The translations under genes were made by a program, and so were the position numbers. A model generated the notes under the pieces. The model saw only the letters and a program-made list of their open reading frames with translations, searched no databases and had not been told where the DNA came from. From contig QCLK01000003.1 in assembly GCA_003214615.1 (NCBI GenBank), forward strand, positions 113,877-177,876: a DNA stretch of 64,000 bases. The letters run 5' to 3'. Of this stretch, positions 34,397-42,998 are shown piece after piece (position 1 is the first letter of the stretch; each line of letters begins with the position of its first letter). The DNA comes from Pelagibacteraceae bacterium AG-414-E02. Its GTDB lineage: Bacteria; Pseudomonadota; Alphaproteobacteria; Pelagibacterales; Pelagibacteraceae.

Positions 34397-35079
34397 TGAA
34401 AGAAGAATTACTTAAAAAAATTATAGAAAAGAAAGAGAAAAAAATAGAATTTGCAATAATTACAAATCTAGAAAATGGCGAAGGTTGTATTTTTGAAAAA
34501 GATAAGCCCTTAGATAAAAATTTTGAAAAACACAAAGATGAAATTATGTCCCAATTTCATAAAAAAAAGAACGGTATAATAGAAGGAACAAACATCTTTG
34601 TTGAAAATTATATTCGACCAATCAAAGTCATTGTTGTTGGTGCTGTTCATATCGCTCAATATCTAATCAACTTTGCAAAAAGTTTAAATTTTGAAATTTC
34701 AATCATTGATCCTAGAGGTTACTTTGCATCTGAACAAAGATTTCCTGGTATTAAAATAGTTAATAAATGGCCTAAAGAAGCTTTCACTGAAATTAAAACA
34801 GATAAAAACACTGCTTTAATAGCTCTTACGCATGATCCAAAAATTGATGACCCTGCTATTCAACACGCAATAAAAAGCAATTTTTTTTATATAGGAGCCC
34901 TTGGAAGTAAAAAAACTCACGAAAATAGATGTAAGAGACTTAAAGAATCTGGATTCAATGATGAACAAATTAATAAAATTTTTGGTCCCATAGGAATTAA
35001 ACTTGGAGGAAAGTCCGCTCCTGAAATTGCTTTATCAATTATTGCGCAATTGATCTCTGAAGTTTACAATAAACAATGA
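34396..35079 (+). CDS. XdhC C-terminal Rossmann domain protein
   Basis: A 227-residue XdhC_C protein. VIVVGAVHIAQYLINFAKSL (about 78-97), SIIDPRGYFASEQRFPG, ALTHDPKIDDPAIQHAI and YIGALGSKKTHENRCKRL are the family landmarks. It normally delivers sulfurated molybdenum cofactor to the apo-enzyme. Residues 1-70 resemble a truncated remnant of the linker. It probably works with the XdhC N-domain at 33396. ATG overlaps the preceding TAA by one base (TAATG). Confidence 0.9.
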   Translation: MKEELLKKIIEKKEKKIEFAIITNLENGEGCIFEKDKPLDKNFEKHKDEIMSQFHKKKNGIIEGTNIFVENYIRPIKVIVVGAVHIAQYLINFAKSLNFEISIIDPRGYFASEQRFPGIKIVNKWPKEAFTEIKTDKNTALIALTHDPKIDDPAIQHAIKSNFFYIGALGSKKTHENRCKRLKESGFNDEQINKIFGPIGIKLGGKSAPEIALSIIAQLISEVYNKQ

Positions 35080-35083
35080 CAAG

Positions 35084-35656
35084 ATGATTTCATCTATACT
35101 ATTAGCGGCTGGTCAGTCTAAGAGGATGAAAGGTGAAAATAAACTGACCAAAAAATTTCGAGGTGTTTCTTTAATAAAACACTCAGTAAAAAACATTTTA
35201 GCTAGTACTGTTGATGAATTAATTGTTGTTCTTGGACATCAAAAAGAAATTATTGAACAACTTATTGATAAGAATGAAAAGATAAAACTTGTTTTTAATA
35301 AAGACTTTGAAAGTGGGATGGCTTCTTCAATCAAAACTGGGGTAAATCATTTATCTAAAAATACTGAAGCTTTTTTTATATGTTTAGGAGATATGCCGTT
35401 AGTAAATTTCAATATTTATAACCAATTAATTCAGTCTAGAAATCAAAAAGATATACTTGTTCCCACATACAAAGGTCAGCAGGGAAATCCTGTTCTGTTT
35501 GATAAATTAATGAAAACTAAAATCATGAATATTACCGGAGATACTGGAGCAAAAAAAATATTAGAATTAAATAAAGATAAAATATTGAAGTTAGAAATTA
35601 ATGATCAAAGTATAATTCAAGGCTTCAACACTCAAAAAGATTTTAGTTTTTTATAA
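35084..35656 (+). CDS. MobA-like molybdenum cofactor nucleotidyltransferase
   Basis: A 190-residue NTP transferase: [21 protein letters not shown] (5-25) is the nucleotide-binding loop; [15 protein letters not shown] contains the metal-binding Asp; [15 protein letters not shown] and GDTGAKKIL complete the MocA/MobA pattern. MocA-type enzymes attach CMP to molybdopterin, giving the MCD cofactor used by xanthine-oxidase family enzymes. It is the last gene of the Mo-hydroxylase operon and overlaps the convergent dehydrogenase by 14 bases. Confidence 0.9.
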   Translation: MISSILLAAGQSKRMKGENKLTKKFRGVSLIKHSVKNILASTVDELIVVLGHQKEIIEQLIDKNEKIKLVFNKDFESGMASSIKTGVNHLSKNTEAFFICLGDMPLVNFNIYNQLIQSRNQKDILVPTYKGQQGNPVLFDKLMKTKIMNITGDTGAKKILELNKDKILKLEINDQSIIQGFNTQKDFSFL

Positions 35657-38075
35657 TTTTGTTTTCTGGATCGTGAAGTGGTTTTGCTTCTATAATGGCC
35701 TTATATTTTGTTTTTTCCACCTCAATTTCTAAATCTTTTCCATCTATTTTTTGGTTCGTGCTAACATAGCCAAAAGCAATATTCTTTTTAAAATTAAATG
35801 AATAGTTTCCAGAAGTGGTTCTTCCAATAATTTTTCCATTTAATAATATAGGTTCATCGTGAAGCAACAATGGAAATCCCGGTTTACTTTCCTTTAAACT
35901 CATCATTACAAGTTTTTTTTTGGGAGTCTGATTCTTAATCTTAATAAGGGCACCCTTTCCTATAAAATCTATATTCTTTTTATAACTAATTGCAAAACCT
36001 AATCCAGCTTCATATTGATTTTCTTCTGGAGACATATCATGCCCCCAATGCAAATATCCCTTTTCCATTCTCATTGTATCCATAGCAAACATCCCACAAT
36101 GGGAAAGGTTAAATTCCTTACCTTTATCAATTATTAAATTGTATATTTCTCTTGATTCATTCATTTTTATATAAAGTTCAAAACCTAATTCACCTACGTA
36201 AGATAATCTTTGTGCCCAAATTTTTTTATCATTTATCTTTATTTTCTTACTTGTTCCAAATTTAAAATTTTCGTTTGAAAAATCATCATTTGACAACTTT
36301 GACATTAAGCTTCTGCTTTTGGGACCAAATACACCGAGACAAGCAATTTCATCAGTTACATCTTTAAATTCTACTTCTTTTGACAAAGATTTTAATATAT
36401 GAAATTTATCATGTTCTTTGTTAGCGGCAGAGGTAACTATTCTGAAATAATTTTTATCCATGCAAACAACTGTTAAATCCGTTTCTATTCCTCCATCTTT
36501 ATTTAACATTTGAGTGTAAGTAGTTCTTCCGATTTCATTTTTTATGTTTGCTGTACAAATTTTTTGTAACTCGATATGAGTCTTTTCACCTTTTAAATCG
36601 TATTTGGAAAAAGCAGTTAAATCGAATAAGCCAACATTCTCTCTCGCATTTTTTGTTTCATATTCTACTGAGGGATACCAGTTTTGATAATTATAACTAT
36701 ATTTAAGTTCTGATTTTTCATTATTTAATGCAAACCAAAGCGGTCTTTCATAACCAGAAGAGACACCGAAACAAGCACCTGCTTTTTTTAATTCTTCATG
36801 ATATGGAAATAGTTTTTTGTTTCTAGAAGTTTTGTGTTGTTTGTATGGCCAGTGCATTCCATACAAATCTCCCAGTGTTTCTGTTATTCTTTCCTTTATA
36901 AAACTAATTTCTGAGTGAAATTTTTGAAATCTTTTTATATCGTATATAAACAAATCCTCATTTATGTGACCATTCATCATCCATTCCGCTGTTACTTTAC
37001 CAGCCCCTCCACCACTTCCTATTCCAATACTATTAAATCCACAACAAACAAAAAAATTTTTAATTTCTGGGACTTCGCCTAACAATGTATTTGTATCTGG
37101 TGTAAAAGATTCTGGTCCTGCAAAAAACTTTCTAATTCCTGCTTTTTCTAAAAGCGGTACTCGTTTAAATGATGCCTCTAAATAAGGTTCAAAATGATCA
37201 AAATTTTCAGGAAATTCGCCAAACGAAAAATCACTAGGAACCTTATTTGTTTTCTCAAAGGCTGGAATTGATTTTCCCTCAAAAATTCCAACTAATAATT
37301 TACCAGCATCTTCCTTTAAATATAATCTATCGTCAAAATCTCTTAATACAGACAAATTTTTAGGTAAATCTTTAATAGGTTCTGTAATAATATAAAAATG
37401 TTCCGCGGGATATAATGGTATACTAACTCCTAGCTCCTCTCCTATTTGTCTTGACCACATACCTGCTGTTAAGACCAGATACTCACATTCAATTACCTGA
37501 TTATTTATTTTAACTCCAGAAACTCTTCCATTTTTAATTAAAATTTTTTCAACGGGACTCTTTTCATATATTTTGACGCCTAATTGCTTTGCTGCTTTAG
37601 CTAATAAGTTTGTTACTCCAATTGGATCCGCCTGACCATCACCTGGCATAAAAATGCCACCCAAAATATCTTTTTCATTTATTATTGGATAAATTTTTTT
37701 TATTTTATCAATGTCAAGTATTTCTACGTTGACATTAAATAATTGCGCTGTTGTTGCTTGTCGTTTAAGTTCTTGCCATCTTCCTTTGGTTGTTGCTATA
37801 GACAAGGCTCCATTTAGTTTTAAACCTGCAGAAAAATCCATTTTTTTTTCTAATTCTTTATACAAGTCTGTAGTATATTTTCTTATTTTTGTTACAGCTG
37901 CTGTAGGACCTAATTGACTTACCAGTCCAGCAGCATGCCATGTGGTTCCTGAGGTAAGCTGATCTCTTTCTAATAAAATTACATCTTTCCATCCAAATTT
38001 TGCTAGATGATAAGCGGTAGAACAACCTGCAATTCCACCACCGATAATTACAGCTTTAGTACTTTTTGGTAGCAT
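35643..38075 (-). CDS. dimethylglycine/sarcosine dehydrogenase-type flavoprotein
   Basis: An 810-residue protein. Residues 1-370 form a DAO-type FAD domain: [20 protein letters not shown] (9-28) and GTTWHAAGL with His47, the covalent FAD ligand in dimethylglycine and sarcosine dehydrogenases. Residues about 425-805 form a GCV_T/aminomethyltransferase domain that passes the one-carbon unit to tetrahydrofolate. It demethylates dimethylglycine or sarcosine, part of glycine betaine breakdown. Substrate choice cannot be settled. The downstream mate is not a betaine gene in this window; the upstream neighbour is a SET protein. Confidence 0.9.
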   Translation of the reverse strand: MLPKSTKAVIIGGGIAGCSTAYHLAKFGWKDVILLERDQLTSGTTWHAAGLVSQLGPTAAVTKIRKYTTDLYKELEKKMDFSAGLKLNGALSIATTKGRWQELKRQATTAQLFNVNVEILDIDKIKKIYPIINEKDILGGIFMPGDGQADPIGVTNLLAKAAKQLGVKIYEKSPVEKILIKNGRVSGVKINNQVIECEYLVLTAGMWSRQIGEELGVSIPLYPAEHFYIITEPIKDLPKNLSVLRDFDDRLYLKEDAGKLLVGIFEGKSIPAFEKTNKVPSDFSFGEFPENFDHFEPYLEASFKRVPLLEKAGIRKFFAGPESFTPDTNTLLGEVPEIKNFFVCCGFNSIGIGSGGGAGKVTAEWMMNGHINEDLFIYDIKRFQKFHSEISFIKERITETLGDLYGMHWPYKQHKTSRNKKLFPYHEELKKAGACFGVSSGYERPLWFALNNEKSELKYSYNYQNWYPSVEYETKNARENVGLFDLTAFSKYDLKGEKTHIELQKICTANIKNEIGRTTYTQMLNKDGGIETDLTVVCMDKNYFRIVTSAANKEHDKFHILKSLSKEVEFKDVTDEIACLGVFGPKSRSLMSKLSNDDFSNENFKFGTSKKIKINDKKIWAQRLSYVGELGFELYIKMNESREIYNLIIDKGKEFNLSHCGMFAMDTMRMEKGYLHWGHDMSPEENQYEAGLGFAISYKKNIDFIGKGALIKIKNQTPKKKLVMMSLKESKPGFPLLLHDEPILLNGKIIGRTTSGNYSFNFKKNIAFGYVSTNQKIDGKDLEIEVEKTKYKAIIEAKPLHDPENKIIKN

Positions 38076-38089
38076 CTTTTATATTAATT

Positions 38090-38518
38090 TTAAAATCCTT
38101 GAATTCCTACGCCTGTCTTTGGATACGTGTAAAGATTATAGTTTGCTGTCAGTTCATCACCTGGTTTTATTTCTTTAGTTGAAACTATAAACATATATTT
38201 TCCTTGAACTTTTGGATAAAGATTTTCTCTGTTAGCTTTTCCATCTGGAATTTTTTCAGCATCTAAAGTATCGTCAATTGGATCACCACACTTTAATTTA
38301 GGTAAAACATCAGAAACTACCCTGCGTACATTAGGTTCATTTGAATGGTTATAAAAGCCACCTAGTGGTGTTCTAATATAACCATTTTCAAAATCATTAT
38401 CTTGAATGTGAGTTAGTCCAATAAAACAGTTTGGTTTAATATTTTTTGTTGCATATAAGCCTAAGCCTTCTATGGGAGATTTTTTAATTGTGAGAAAATT
38501 TGGTAAAGGTTTATACAT
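38090..38518 (-). CDS. SET domain protein
   Basis: A 142-residue stand-alone SET domain. GLGLYATKNIKPNCFIG carries the first SET motif, GGFYNHSNEPNVRR the NHS SAM-binding motif, and TKEIKPGDELTANYNLY the GDEL..NY catalytic tyrosine region. SET proteins methylate protein lysines (histones, ribosomal proteins, Rubisco). In this bacterium the target is unknown. It overlaps the alanine dehydrogenase start by 8 bases and lies between it and the dehydrogenase gene, all on the minus strand. Confidence 0.85.
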   Translation of the reverse strand: MYKPLPNFLTIKKSPIEGLGLYATKNIKPNCFIGLTHIQDNDFENGYIRTPLGGFYNHSNEPNVRRVVSDVLPKLKCGDPIDDTLDAEKIPDGKANRENLYPKVQGKYMFIVSTKEIKPGDELTANYNLYTYPKTGVGIQGF

Positions 38519-39632
38519 TTGCTAATGCATTTTTAGGTAATACATACTTATAACCAAAAGCATCTGCTACAGCTTTGTAAGTAACTTGCCCTTTAAAAAT
38601 ATTTAATCCTTCAAGAAAATTTTTATCTTCGTTAAGTACTTTTTCATACCCTTTGTCAGCCAGTTTAGACAAAAATGGAAGAGTAGCTTTATTTAAAGCA
38701 AGAGTTGATGTTCTTGGGACTCCACCCGGCATGTTAGCTACACAATAATGAACTACATCATCGACTATATAAGTTGGGTTAGCATGAGTTGTGGGTTTAC
38801 TTGTTTCTACGCATCCACCCTGATCAATTGCCACATCTACTATAACTGATCCTCTTTTCATAACCTTTAACATATCTTTAGTTATTAATTTTGGAGCTTC
38901 TGCTCCAGGAATTAAGACCCCACCCACAAGTAAAACACACTCAGAAATTAGTTCTTTTAAATTAACTTTATCACTTTGCTGAGGAATAATTGCATCTCCA
39001 AAAATTTCTTTTAACTGTTCTAGTCTCTTAAGTGACTTATCGACTACATGAACTTTTGCCTTCATACCTGTAGCGATTAAAGCAGCATTTTCTCCAACTA
39101 CTCCACCACCAAGAATAACAACTGTTGCGGGGTCAACTCCAGGAGCTCCTCCTAATAATATTCCTCTTCCTTTTTGATTTTTTTCCAAAGAATGCGCTCC
39201 TGCTTGAATAGACATTCTGCCAGCTACTGCGCTCATAGGAGCTAACAATGGTAAACGTCCATTATTATCTGTGACAGTTTCATAAGCTATACATATTGAT
39301 TTTGTTTTTACTAAACCTTCAGTTAACTCTTTATCGGCGGCTAAATGTAAATAAGTAAAAACAATTTGATTTTCTCTAATCATTTTTATTTCATTACTTA
39401 ACGGCTCTTTAACCTTCACGATAACTTCAGAATCGTTAAATATGTCTTCGGCCTTATCGACTATTGTAGCTCCTGCTGTAATATATTGATTATTGTAAAA
39501 TCCGGCTTCAAAACCTCCATTATTTTCAACTAAAACTTTATGCCCGTTCGAGGTTAGAATCCTTACACTTTCAGGAGTTAAGCCTATTCTATTTTCTTGT
39601 GGTTTTATTTCTTTTGGTACCCCAATACGCAT
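38511..39632 (-). CDS. ald: alanine dehydrogenase
   Basis: A 373-residue enzyme: MRIGVPKEIKPQENRIGLTP at the N-terminus, TYLHLAADKEL around 95, the NAD loop VVILGGGVVGENAA at about 170, and DVAIDQGGCVETSKPTTH. It interconverts alanine with pyruvate, ammonium and NADH. It is two bases downstream of the omega-aminotransferase that would produce alanine from pyruvate, so the pair regenerates pyruvate while releasing ammonium, the known arrangement for taurine use. Confidence 0.95.
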   Translation of the reverse strand: MRIGVPKEIKPQENRIGLTPESVRILTSNGHKVLVENNGGFEAGFYNNQYITAGATIVDKAEDIFNDSEVIVKVKEPLSNEIKMIRENQIVFTYLHLAADKELTEGLVKTKSICIAYETVTDNNGRLPLLAPMSAVAGRMSIQAGAHSLEKNQKGRGILLGGAPGVDPATVVILGGGVVGENAALIATGMKAKVHVVDKSLKRLEQLKEIFGDAIIPQQSDKVNLKELISECVLLVGGVLIPGAEAPKLITKDMLKVMKRGSVIVDVAIDQGGCVETSKPTTHANPTYIVDDVVHYCVANMPGGVPRTSTLALNKATLPFLSKLADKGYEKVLNEDKNFLEGLNIFKGQVTYKAVADAFGYKYVLPKNALANV

Positions 39633-39634
39633 AA

Positions 39635-40972
39635 TTACTTTTTCATGTAATTTGAAATACCAGCTCTTAGCTTTTCAATTATTTCGTCTATATGTTTTTT
39701 CTCGCAAATAAACTGTGGAGCAATAATTAAACAGTCGCCTGTAGCTTTGAAATTTACTCCAGCTTCATAGCAAGCTTTAAAACATTCAAACCCTGCTCTT
39801 CCAGGTTTTTCTTTTAATTTTATATCGATGCCGCCCATCATGCCGTAACCTCTGATGTTGTCTACTGCGTCAAGATCTTTTAATGAAAACAAGGCGTCTA
39901 GAAAATATGGTGACATTTTTTTTGCTTTATTAAAAATATCTTCTTTTTCAAATATGTCTTGAACAGCCAAAGCTGCAGCTACAGCAATTGGAATTCCAGA
40001 ATATGTATAACCATGAAATAATTCTACGGCACCTTTTGGAGATGCGTCCATTACAGCATCATAAATTTCCTCTTTTACAGCCACAACTCCCATGGGAACC
40101 ACTCCATTAGTTGTTGCCTTGGCCATAGTCATAACATCAGGGGTTACACCAAACTCTTGTGAGGCAAAAGCTGAACCCATTCTTCCCCATCCAGTAATTA
40201 CTTCATCGAAAATTAAAATTATTCCGTGTTTATCACAGATTTCTCTTAAACGTTTTAAATATCCTTTTGGTGGAACTAATGTTCCTGTCGAACCGGCCAC
40301 AGGTTCTACAATACAAGCAGCAATATTTTCTGAACCAAAATTCATACATATTCGTTCTAAATCTTCAGCCATCTCAACTCCAGTTGTGGGTTGACCTTTA
40401 ACAAATTTATGTTCCGGTAAATGAGTATGTCTCATATGAACAACACCAGGCATAAGCACACTTGCAAAAGTTTTGACATTATTTACCATCCCACCAACTG
40501 ACGTAGCTCCGATATTCATTCCATGGTAGGCACGTTCTCTTCCCACAAACCGAAATCTTTGACCTTGACCTTTTGCTTTATGATAAGCTATTACAATTTT
40601 AATTGCGGTCTCAACCGCTGTAGATCCGCATATGGTATAAAAAATTCTATTTAAATTTCCTGGAGTATGTTTTGATATTCGTCTAGCTAATTCAAATGAA
40701 CCACCAAAACCTTGTTGGAAGGGCTGAACATAATCTAATTGTTCTAATTGTTTAGCGACAGCGTTAGTTATTTCTTTTCTTCCATGACCTAGGGGATTGC
40801 AAAATAACCCTGAGCTAGCATCAATCATTGTTTTACCTTGATGATTTTTTAAATAAACTCCTTTTGCTTCAGTAATCAGCCTCGGGTTTTCTTTAAAATC
40901 TTTATTGGAAGTAAATGGCATCCAATGCTCTTCTAAAGAATTAGGTATTTTAGATGTGTCCGATGTGCTCAT
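39635..40972 (-). CDS. class III omega-aminotransferase (taurine- or beta-alanine--pyruvate)
   Basis: A 445-residue fold-type I PLP enzyme. LEEHWMPFTSNKDFKENPRL at the N-terminus is typical of omega-amino acid:pyruvate transaminases; VEPVAGSTGTLVPPKGYL and IFDEVITGWGRMG hold the PLP Asp; the Schiff-base Lys is in TMAKATTNGVVPMG. Together with the divergent tauABC (start 159 bases away) it probably deaminates taurine to sulfoacetaldehyde, but beta-alanine is the main alternative for this subgroup. It heads an operon with ald. Confidence 0.88.
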   Translation of the reverse strand: MSTSDTSKIPNSLEEHWMPFTSNKDFKENPRLITEAKGVYLKNHQGKTMIDASSGLFCNPLGHGRKEITNAVAKQLEQLDYVQPFQQGFGGSFELARRISKHTPGNLNRIFYTICGSTAVETAIKIVIAYHKAKGQGQRFRFVGRERAYHGMNIGATSVGGMVNNVKTFASVLMPGVVHMRHTHLPEHKFVKGQPTTGVEMAEDLERICMNFGSENIAACIVEPVAGSTGTLVPPKGYLKRLREICDKHGIILIFDEVITGWGRMGSAFASQEFGVTPDVMTMAKATTNGVVPMGVVAVKEEIYDAVMDASPKGAVELFHGYTYSGIPIAVAAALAVQDIFEKEDIFNKAKKMSPYFLDALFSLKDLDAVDNIRGYGMMGGIDIKLKEKPGRAGFECFKACYEAGVNFKATGDCLIIAPQFICEKKHIDEIIEKLRAGISNYMKK

Positions 40973-41107
40973 AATTATTCTTATAAAATAGTTTGTAGAC
41001 TATCATTTAAAGCAAAACTACCAATAAAAATTTAATCAATACAACCTTAGGTAGTAATTAATTTTGTTTTACTTATCTTATATTTTAATTTTAAATACTC
41101 TTATTAA

Positions 41108-41123
41108 CTTAATAATTATTAAG
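41108..41123. promoter_or_regulatory. 16-bp palindrome at the tauA leader
   Basis: CTTAATAATTATTAAG is a perfect palindrome whose last base starts the Shine-Dalgarno of tauA (GAGG), in the intergenic region shared with the divergent aminotransferase. It could be an operator for a dimeric regulator. As an AT-only symmetric run with GC only at its ends it may also be accidental. Confidence 0.3.
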
Positions 41124-41131
41124 AGGAAAAT

Positions 41132-42112
41132 ATGAAAAAAATAGTAAGTTTATTACTAGGAAGTATAGTTGCTTTCTCATTAAGTATATCTGCAGCTTTT
41201 TCTGCTGCTAATGAAGTTAGAGTAGCGTTCTTCTTAGAATGGGCAACTCCAAATCAAGAAGCTAAAGTTAAAAAAGTTTTTGACGATGCTTTAGGAGTTC
41301 CTGTGAAGTGGACAAACTTTGCAACAGGTGGAGAAATGACTGAAGCAATGCTGTCAGGAGATATTGATATCTCTTACTCACAAGGTTTAACACCATTTGT
41401 AAATGCTGTTAATGCAAAAGCGCCTATCAAACTTGTAGATATCGCCGTTACATACGGAATGGGTAATACAACTTGTATAGTGTCTAATGCTTCAGGTATT
41501 ACAAAAGCAAATGCGGCACAGTTAGAAGGTAAAAAAGTTGCTGTTCCTGTAGGAACTATGGCTGACTACGTTTTTAAAGAAACAATGAAAGTTGTTGGAG
41601 CTGATGCTGGTAAAGTTTCAGTTGTAGATATGAACCCTGAAGATGGTTCTGCTGCTTTACAAAACGGAGATGTTGCTATGGCATGTTTATTCGGTGGTAA
41701 ATCTATCGAAAATGCACTTAAAGCTGGTACAAGAATGTTATCAGTTAAAGAAGCTACTGATGCTGGAATATCTGGTATTGATATAACTTCTGTAACTAAC
41801 AAATTCTTAAAAGAAAACCCAGGAATGGTTAGAACGTTTGTAGAAATTACTCATGAGTACAATGCTAAATTTAGAGCAGGAAAATCTAACATGAATATTA
41901 TAGCTAAAGATGCTGCTATGGATCTTGCTGGTACTAAAAAGCAAATGGGTGGTTTTGGTTTCCCAGATGCAGCTACGATAAAATCTAAGTATATGAATAA
42001 AGGTGGAATACTTATGAAATATCTAGGTGTTATGGGTAACATGTTCGCTACTGCGGAAAACCCAGCTCTTAAAAATTACTCTAAAGTAGTTACTACTAAG
42101 TACCTACCGTAA
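41132..42112 (+). CDS. tauA: taurine ABC transporter substrate-binding protein
   Basis: A 326-residue binding protein (NMT1/TauA family) with signal peptide ending near SISAAFSA (about residue 25). EVRVAFFLEWATPNQEA opens the mature part; GEMTEAMLSGDIDISYSQGL is the ligand-pocket region; GKKVAVPVGTMADYVF and IDITSVTNKFLKENPG match SAR11-type TauA. A strong SD (AAGAGG) precedes the start. It is followed by a terminator-like hairpin, then tauB and tauC. Confidence 0.92.
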   Translation: MKKIVSLLLGSIVAFSLSISAAFSAANEVRVAFFLEWATPNQEAKVKKVFDDALGVPVKWTNFATGGEMTEAMLSGDIDISYSQGLTPFVNAVNAKAPIKLVDIAVTYGMGNTTCIVSNASGITKANAAQLEGKKVAVPVGTMADYVFKETMKVVGADAGKVSVVDMNPEDGSAALQNGDVAMACLFGGKSIENALKAGTRMLSVKEATDAGISGIDITSVTNKFLKENPGMVRTFVEITHEYNAKFRAGKSNMNIIAKDAAMDLAGTKKQMGGFGFPDAATIKSKYMNKGGILMKYLGVMGNMFATAENPALKNYSKVVTTKYLP

Positions 42113-42134
42113 ATTAAGAGTTAGATAAAATATT

Positions 42135-42173
42135 AATAGGCGCCAATTTTAATAAATTGGTGCCTATTTTTTT
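42135..42173 (+). terminator. terminator-like hairpin between tauA and tauB
   Basis: The arms AATAGGCGCCAATTT and AAATTGGTGCCTATT pair over 15 positions with one G-U, around a 4-base loop, followed by a run of seven T. This is a good intrinsic terminator on the plus strand. It comes 22 bases after the tauA stop and 27 bases before the tauB start. Partial readthrough would explain more binding protein than permease. Confidence 0.8.
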
Positions 42174-42199
42174 AATAAAAATTTTAATATATTATTTTT

Positions 42200-42997
42200 A
42201 TGAGTGATCTAGTTTCTCAAAAAGTTAATATGATATTTAAATCTCTCAAGGGAGAGGATGTTCATGCACTTAAAGATATAACTTTTACTCTTAAAAAAGG
42301 TGAACTTTTAACAGTCCTTGGCCCTTCAGGGTGTGGAAAAACAACTTTATTAAATATTGCAGCTGGTTTTCTTCGGCCAACTTCTGGTTCGATAAACCTA
42401 GGAGGAAAAGAAATTAATGGTCCTGGAGTTGAAAGAGGAATGGTTTTTCAGCAAGGAGCTTTGTTTGAGTGGTTAACCGTAAATGAAAATGTAAATTTTG
42501 GTTTACGAATGAAGAAAGAAGATCCAATTAAAACAGCAAAAAAAGTTGAAGAATGGCTTGATATAGTTGGGTTAAAAGGTTTTGGAAATACACCTACTTA
42601 TCAATTATCAGGTGGTATGCAGCAAAGAGTAGCTCTCGCTAGATGTTTAATAAACGATCCCGACTTAATTTTAATGGATGAACCTTTGGGAGCTTTAGAC
42701 GCATTAACTAGAGAAAAAATGCAATCCTTAGTTTTAAAAATTTGGAAAGAAACTGGCAAAACAATTATTTTAATAACTCACTCGGTTGAGGAAGCTTTGT
42801 TATTAGGTGAACGAGTATACGTAATGGCACCTAGACCTGGAAGAATACATAAAGAATACAAACTTCCTTTTGCTTCTAGAGGTTTAAAGGGAGATTTAAG
42901 AGAAATTAAAAACGATAAAGAATTCGTTTCCAAGAGAGAAGAAATTCTAACCATGATCTGGGATATGGAAGAGGAAATAATGGGTAAGGAAATATAA
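42200..42997 (+). CDS. tauB: taurine ABC transporter ATP-binding protein
   Basis: A 265-residue ATPase. Walker A GPSGCGKTT is at 41-49, the Q-loop at VFQQGA, signature LSGGMQQR, Walker B LILMDEP and the H-loop at ILITHSVEEAL. It matches the TauB/SsuB group. The C-terminal 30 residues are typical of the group. It is separated from tauA by a hairpin and from tauC by one base. Confidence 0.94.
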   Translation: MSDLVSQKVNMIFKSLKGEDVHALKDITFTLKKGELLTVLGPSGCGKTTLLNIAAGFLRPTSGSINLGGKEINGPGVERGMVFQQGALFEWLTVNENVNFGLRMKKEDPIKTAKKVEEWLDIVGLKGFGNTPTYQLSGGMQQRVALARCLINDPDLILMDEPLGALDALTREKMQSLVLKIWKETGKTIILITHSVEEALLLGERVYVMAPRPGRIHKEYKLPFASRGLKGDLREIKNDKEFVSKREEILTMIWDMEEEIMGKEI

Positions 42998-42998
42998 A

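Noticed and set aside
28162..35656. Aerobic CO-oxidation operon
   Set aside because: The active-site loop is form II (AYRGAGR). CO use cannot be claimed from sequence.
40973..41107. Promoter elements for tauA and the aminotransferase
   Set aside because: Many AT-rich hexamers resemble -10 boxes; none has a convincing -35 at proper spacing, so no promoter is claimed.
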